A stretch of DNA of 64,000 bases from positions 127,009 to 191,008 of the forward strand of contig QJNS01000039.1 of assembly GCA_004154925.1 (NCBI GenBank), given 5' to 3'. The stretch comes from Monosporascus cannonballus (lineage: Eukaryota > Ascomycota > Sordariomycetes > Xylariales). Each line of letters starts with the position of its first letter. The stretch's first letter is position 1. A model generated the notes under the pieces. That model worked only from the letters and a program-made list of their open reading frames with translations, was not told where the DNA came from and searched no databases. Shown piece by piece: positions 58,276 through 64,000 of this stretch. Both the position numbers and the translations under genes were made by a program.

Positions 58276-59613
58276 ATGTTCCGAATCTCGATGTCCTCCA
58301 GCGACCTGGAGAATCCGTTGTCGTTCAGGGTTGCGGATCCTCCGTTCGAGAGGAGCAAGATCGCGCGCGAGTCCAACTTCGCCTGCGACCGCTGCAAGAA
58401 CAAGAAGCTGAAATGCACGAGGGAGAAGACGGGCTGCCAGAGGTGTCTGGCGAGTAAGATACTCTGTCGGTATACAAGGGCAATCAAGGCCGTCGCCCGC
58501 AACCATAAGTCAGCAGTGGCCCCTTCCCTCTCTTCGCCGGTGAATGGAACGCCGCCGTCCTCAGTAGCCGTCCAGCCCGGCTCGGCCGGCGCTGACGATC
58601 GGCTGACGTCAACCAATGCCATCACATCGGGAACGGTAGAGGAGGGTCCTCGAGGGGATAGCAGGGACGGCCTTCAGGAGGAACAGGCAGAACAGTTCCA
58701 ACCACCGGACGTGTGCGGTCCCATCACAGATGACTTCCTAGGTCCCCTCGACTTCGAAAACTGGTGGTTGGACGCCTTCGAGCAGCCGGGGAGCAGCCCG
58801 CCCGGAGCCATGATCGACGGGTCTGTGCTCCTCGGGGGAAGGGCGCCGGCGGTCGAGCCGCCCAAGCACCATCATCAGGCCTGTCAAAGCTTCGAAGCTG
58901 GCCAGGCCAGACCAGGACGCCTCTTCCCGCACTCGCACGATTTCAACTACCTGGGCAAAGTACCATCATGCCGCTGCGTGGACCTACTGCTCAGAATCCA
59001 GGAGCAGCTCACCATCCGCATCGACGGGCACCGGAGTGCGGCTGCTGCGGTTAGTAGTAATATTAAAAACAGCAAGGCGGGCCCCCAGATAGGCTGTTGC
59101 GGCTCCGGAGAAGGTCATAAGTTCAGGGACCCACTGCAGATGTACCAGATCCTCGCCTTTTACAAGGCTGCCGTCAAGCATTGTTTAAGCACTCTGCAGT
59201 GCAAGTCTTGTCAGGCCCAGTCCGCCATCGTCATGTTGTTGATTGCCGTCTGCGACCAGATGGTTGACGAGTTTGTGCTCTTGCCACCAGCGCTGACGGG
59301 GATGCTCGAGGTGGCGCCACTACGGATGGGTCATGGTGGGTTTACGGGCGTCCAAGGGATCTCAGCTCCTGATCTGGATGCCAACCATGGATTCGCTAGG
59401 CAGCGGGATATGAATGGGGCATGGGCCGGCTGGTGCGATCTGGACGTGGATGACCACCAATTGGTCCTCGGGGTGCTTACCACGCATCGGTTGAGGATGC
59501 TAGATCATCTCGTTCGAGGGGTGACGGGTCTCGTACAACAACATTCTTGGAACCATCACCTCGCGAAACTGGAAGCTATAAGTAAACGTCTTGCATCAAA
59601 GGATGTTATGTGA
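58276..59613 (+). CDS. AflR-like Zn2Cys6 transcription factor, probable cluster regulator
   Basis: A single exon; 445 aa from the ATG at 58276, 440 aa from 58291. The frame also opens at 58219, but those 19 extra residues are hydrophobic and overlap a CGGTACC word, so a later start is preferred. Relative to the 58219 frame, Cys56, 59, 66, 73, 76 and 83 form CX2CX6CX6CX2CX6C with a basic Lys-Asn-Lys-Lys-Leu-Lys first loop. A Ser/Pro/Gly-rich linker follows. The C-terminal half has Cys-x-Cys-x-x-Leu-Leu and Cys-x-x-Cys-x4-Ala-x-x-Met-Leu-Leu blocks typical of the AflR family, which act on fungal polyketide clusters from the nucleus. It is the only regulator gene in the window, so control of the cluster is inferred. 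It lies 8.9 kb from the nearest cluster gene, mostly element E. Confidence 0.88.
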   Translation: MFRISMSSSDLENPLSFRVADPPFERSKIARESNFACDRCKNKKLKCTREKTGCQRCLASKILCRYTRAIKAVARNHKSAVAPSLSSPVNGTPPSSVAVQPGSAGADDRLTSTNAITSGTVEEGPRGDSRDGLQEEQAEQFQPPDVCGPITDDFLGPLDFENWWLDAFEQPGSSPPGAMIDGSVLLGGRAPAVEPPKHHHQACQSFEAGQARPGRLFPHSHDFNYLGKVPSCRCVDLLLRIQEQLTIRIDGHRSAAAAVSSNIKNSKAGPQIGCCGSGEGHKFRDPLQMYQILAFYKAAVKHCLSTLQCKSCQAQSAIVMLLIAVCDQMVDEFVLLPPALTGMLEVAPLRMGHGGFTGVQGISAPDLDANHGFARQRDMNGAWAGWCDLDVDDHQLVLGVLTTHRLRMLDHLVRGVTGLVQQHSWNHHLAKLEAISKRLASKDVM

Positions 59614-61869
59614 CCACTGCATTGTAAGCATGGGAGGGGCAAAGCTCTCCCTTCTATGGAAATCACCGCGCAATCCGGATAGAGTGCATTATAGTTTGTC
59701 CTTCTGTTTTACCAATGGTTTCTTGAAGTTGCATTTCACCATGCGTTGGAGCACTAGCTGGATTAACGGAGTATATTAGCGTATTAGGCATAATAAATCG
59801 CAGTGTTTGACTGGGTGTGATGGCTCACGCTGTATACCCACGGGGCTTCGTATTATACATCGCCCCCTATTTAACGGCATGCAGTGTTCTATGAAACAGA
59901 TATTTTATAGTCATCATAGTAATTAGCATTTACCGTTCATATACTTCAAGACCTGAAACATACCACTACAATCGCCACGACGTACGCATACGCGCTCGAA
60001 AGGACACGGCCCATGCCATGGATGTCACATAGGGGCATGCGTGATGCGGCCTTATGCTGCTAGTACCAGGCTTCCATAGTTCTAGTCTAGGCCTTCCACG
60101 GCACTTCAGTTGCAGTCTGCAACGCCTCTGAATATCATCGTTGTTACCGATATTGTAGACCCTACATCACTGCGGGTGTGCGCCTTAGTGCGGAATCGGG
60201 AGTTGAGCCACACTACGGCTGCTGATTCAAGGATATCTAAAAAAAACAACTCTGAGCAGGAACATCTCACCAGGTACCAATAGTTATACTGACCCCAGGC
60301 AAGTAGTCCGCTGCATTGCAGTATTTTGCTACTTGACGCTTTGCTTAGTATAAATAACACTATTTCATGTGGTGATATTTTTCAAATTCTTTAAGACGTA
60401 ATATATACGGCTCAGGGCTCTGTAGTCCGCGATGCCCTAGATCTGTTATGGTCAGGAAAGGATGCGGACTTGGAAGTCTAGAGGACCAAGAGGTCAGCAT
60501 GAGCTAAGGCGAGGGTAACAACCTTTCGAGCCCCTTCGAAAGGGAAGACAATGGAACGGATGCAAGGGAACACCAGTTATATGTAGTTTGATATTCTCGG
60601 GTACTTCAGGGGTTACCCCGGAGGGTAAGGATATATTATTGTTTTGTTTGTTTGGTTTGTTGGGTTTGACCCTAGGGGAAGCCCGCGTAGCAGTTTTCCC
60701 GTATCCTTCCTTTGGGCATTTGGGCGTGCTAGGCTAGGTGTAGTTAACTAACTCACTTACTTTACAGTAATGTAGAACCCATTTAACAAGCCATGCCGGT
60801 AAACGCGTGGCTGTTCCCAACGGTCAAAGCTGTGTTCTCCATGAGGCCCAGTGAGGGCAGTGCCCGGCTGTCTTCGAGTATTGATGATATATCGTAGGGC
60901 ATACCGCCCAAGGCGAGGCTTATTCTGGCCAGGTTCGTGGGCATCCACCGCCTTCTCTTACGCGTCAGAGCGCAGAAATAGATATGTTAAGACGGAAACA
61001 CAGAAACAGAGGAACAGAAAACAGATAGACAGGCGCCAGACTCCAGATTTTGCCCCTATACTTTCCCGTTACAGGACGCGCGATTCCATGTGGGCCGCCG
61101 TCCGGTAGCAATCCTCCCCTACAGTTATGTCTTTTTTTAGGCTGTGCCGCTCTCTTAACGCTGATGTCCATAGCCCCTCCAATGGGAAAAGGGTTCCCAC
61201 CGGCGATGCAGTGTATATCAATGGTAAGAATATATTAGCTCCTGGGGATGGATGGATATAGGCTTAATCGAATAGATCCTATTGTTCGGGCTAGAGAACA
61301 ACATCAATCTCCTTTATTAGAAATGAAAAGTATTCTAGCTCTCTGCAACTGTTTCAATATCTTTCTCCTAGACCCTAGAAACGACGTTACTAGTGATAAC
61401 GAGTCCGTTATTTAGGGCCAGTACGACATACAAATCCCGGCTATGGTTAATGAGTCTATGCAAGGATGCCATCCTCTGCACTGATTCGGTTCTTAGAAAC
61501 GGGACTGTCAATATTACTCATGTCCTTCTCTGATATCCCGTACTGCGTCCGGTGGTACGCTCGCTGTAAACCTGGTAGGTCTACTCGATGATGTATGTAG
61601 CGACAATTCTGGTACAACTAAACGGTTTTGATCTCGTCTCCGAGTGGATAACACTTTAGGTGCGGGTAGATTGTTATTGAAAAGAGGAGCACTCTGATGA
61701 GGGCAAGTTGAAAATGGTGGTCGCGGAGGGTTAGAGCTCATTTCAGATTAAAGGAACGCATCGTGTCTCATAGTTATGCGTCAATCAGGGGCCGTTCTAT
61801 GCTGCGTATGCCGACTCCTCAAGGCGCTAACGCCAGTGTGACGCTGCATGTTGTATCCTGGTAGAAAAG
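59614..61869. other. Intergenic region right of the regulator gene
   Basis: About 2.25 kb of normal composition. Short frames such as 60106-60360 and 60851-61108 overlap each other on both strands and have no recognisable product. I see no gene. Confidence 0.4.
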
Positions 61870-62273
61870 TGTTACGACCCAAGCCAGCTGGGCCTGCGAG
61901 AACGGTCCAGCCAAGATCACGAAGTTACGCTAGTTCAACAGTCACGTGATCAATGTTCAACGGGTCTTAACTGAGCACGACTAAGTACGATTAAACACGA
62001 TTAAGCAGCACTGAGTAACCGTTTAGCAAAGTTCTGCTAAGCAGAAATAAGCAGTAATAAAGGAATTAAGATATATACGTTCATTATTTCCATAATTTAG
62101 ATAATACCAGCTTGCAATATTTATTAATATTAATCGTTTGTAATAAAATATCGTTAATATTACGAGAGGTAATACGTTATTGTATTTATTATTTAAATTC
62201 TTACGATATTTCTGTTAATATAAACCCGTATGGCTAAGGTTTAATAATTAGTTAAACCGTTTAACGCGTTATA
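61870..62273 (+). repeat. 5' LTR of element F
   Basis: 404 bp beginning TGTTACGACCC. The first roughly 190 bp (U3 side, to about 62060) keep a normal base composition. The remaining part, shared with other families, is AT-rich and RIP-altered. Confidence 0.8.
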
Positions 62274-64000
62274 CGTTATAAGCTTCTATTTAATAATACC
62301 GTTAAATTCTAAATAATAGTTAATATTATTAAGATGTCGACCAATATTTAGGAAATTTTTATATAATAACTTTAGGTTCGAATTCGAGAATTAGAAAAAA
62401 AAAGTCCGACAATTTAGGGCTACGCCATCTGTCTAAGCCTTTTTCGCCCGTATAAAGCTTAAAAAGCCGGAATTTTACGATAAGAAAAATAACTTTTAGA
62501 TTTTTTTAATTTAAGCGCAAATTTATTTTTGCTTTTTAAATCTTAATAACCTAGCGAATATAGTCTTAGCAGTAAAAGTATATGTAACGAGAGATACGGT
62601 TAATTGGTTTAAATTTATTATGAGAAATTTCCTGGAAATAAAAGAATCGGATAAAGAGAATTTTATTAATAAATTTTTTTTATTTTATATTAATTTCGAA
62701 AATAAAATGCACGATAATTTCGGCAATCTAGATAAAAAACAATTTGCGGCCTAATAATTTTTGCAATTCCGACAAAAAGAATTTGCGCCCAAGTACGCCG
62801 TAACTTTTAAAAGTTTTGCGGTTAAGGCCGGATAAGGAAACAACAAAGCCGATACCTTTAATGATATGTTTTATAAAAGGCTGAAAAATAATATGACAAA
62901 TAAGATTATTCGGATTAAACGATTAATTGCCCTAAATCGATATATTGCAAAAGTAATTAAGATTAATAACCGATAATTTGAAAAACGATAGGAAAAAAAG
63001 GGATAATATGCCTTACGATCGGGATATAACAATTTTAACCAGGGGAAAAAACGAAACGCACCTTTTATTTCTTATAAAATGGTATTAGGACTTATGGAAT
63101 TCGGCGTTACCTACAAATAAAATTAAAATTAAATTAAATACTTTAATTATGGTAAAATGGGATATAAGGCCTAAGAATATAGAAAATCTAAGACATTATA
63201 ATAAGATAATTAAATACCAATATTAAAGGGATAATCCAAGAATAACTAAGGAAACGATAGCAAAGATATTAACATAATTTAGGCCAAATATTTGCCAGAT
63301 TTATTAAGATAAGAAATTCGACGAAAAATACGAAAAGCTAAAAAACTGGCTTAATAAATATTGCGAACATAATAAGAAGTATTATCAGGATAGTTACGCG
63401 AATATTAGGATTGGACGGAAGAAATTTGCCCTGGAATACCTGATCGATATAGCAGAATATACGCCATATACTGTTAACGATAAGAATATCCCGATTACGA
63501 AGAACGGAAATAATATATTTACGGACGTATTACCCGTATATATTACGAGAGATTCGATTTTTTAAACCGTACCGGAAATAACAAGGATAATAAGTAATAG
63601 TATCGACATTTTCGAACCATAGCTCTAAAAGATATCCAATAGTTGGCCGAAATAGAAAGTTAGCTTAAAAAAAGTAATGCTTGTAAAAAGACCTTTTTTA
63701 TTGTTATGGATAATATAATTACTAAACGAAAAAAGAGTTAATCTAGCGTATAGTAGAAAAGTATTACTAAAAAACTATTACGAATTTCTATTTTCAATAA
63801 ATATTTATTATAAACTTTTACGAAAAAAAAGTTTTTAAAGAAAAAATACGTTAATTTACAGGAGATTTTTGGATCGGTAATTAAGATAACGCATTATAGG
63901 ATATAGTCGTAAATATAAGAAAATAATTTACTCGATAAGAAAAAGAATTGTAAAAAAATTAAAAGCAATTAATACAATTTAAAGAAACAGTACGCCGGTA
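62274..64000 (+). pseudogene. Gag remnant of element F
   Basis: Collinear with the gag region of element B, with the same order of recognisable blocks, a mutated zinc knuckle at 63139-63180 and frequent TAA/TAG codons. It continues beyond the window. Confidence 0.75.

Larger units (their letters stand above)
61870..64000 (+). mobile_element. Element F: 5' part of a Ty3/Gypsy retrotransposon, cut by window end
   Basis: The plus-orientation LTR at 61870-62273 is followed by the same internal start as element B (CGTTATA/CGTTACA) and a decayed gag. The Gag zinc knuckle lies at 63139-63180: all four ligands of CX2CX4HX4C are now Tyr and a TAA replaces a Gln codon. The collinear sequence continues to the window end with no break. 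The 3' LTR lies outside the window. Confidence 0.85.

Noticed and set aside
1..64000. CRISPR arrays or bacterial operon signals
   Set aside because: Introns, HR-PKS, P450 and RIP show a fungal genome; no regularly spaced short repeats were seen.

Overview
The window looks like a piece of a filamentous ascomycete (Pezizomycotina) genome. Protein-coding stretches have near-balanced base composition and short GT-AG introns of 52-107 nt with CTAAC/CTGAC-type branch sites. They alternate abruptly with very AT-rich blocks made of decayed transposons. In those blocks almost every change is a C-to-T or G-to-A transition, the signature of repeat-induced point mutation (RIP). Nothing in the sequence lets me name the species.

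Layout. 1-13196: a minus-strand Ty3/Gypsy element (C, cut by the window edge) with a complete plus-strand Gypsy element (B, 4738-11472) inserted in it. 13521-20333: a complete minus-strand Gypsy element (A) with 5-bp target duplications. About 20958-22896: a decayed Fot1/pogo DNA transposon. 24003-43036: the core of a secondary-metabolite cluster: cupin, SDR and AYR1-like SDR on the minus strand, then a six-exon highly reducing PKS, a seven-helix rhodopsin-like protein and a cytochrome P450 on the plus strand. About 43.2-46.9 kb: a small inverted-repeat element, unidentified AT-rich DNA and a truncated Gypsy copy (D). 47669-49405: a secreted berberine-bridge-type FAD oxidase. 49804-56599: a complete Gypsy element (E) that landed in an apparent hAT-like relic. 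58276-59613: an AflR-like Zn2Cys6 regulator. 61870-64000: the start of another Gypsy element (F) running off the window. Exon structures were derived by hand from frame, splice signals and family conservation; all close without stops.

How the genes fit together. A single-module reducing PKS with no release domain, accompanied by two SDRs, a small cupin, a P450 and a BBE-type oxidase, is the gene complement I recall for clusters making salicyl alcohols and salicylaldehydes (trichoxide, sordarial, flavoglaucin, pyriculol types). I infer a product of that class here. The PKS and AYR1-like SDR share one bidirectional promoter, the oxidase has been separated from the core by transposons, and the probable pathway regulator lies at the far right. 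All cluster genes look intact despite the surrounding RIP.

The least expected signal is in the transposons. Five of the Gypsy copies (A-E) carry, antisense to pol and just inside the 3' LTR, a relic ORF with a six-cysteine spacing of CX2CX6CX8CX2CX6C, the spacing of a fungal Zn2Cys6 DNA-binding cluster. Most of the cysteines have become tyrosine through RIP-type transitions, yet the spacing is identical in four copies and disturbed only by a small indel in the fifth.
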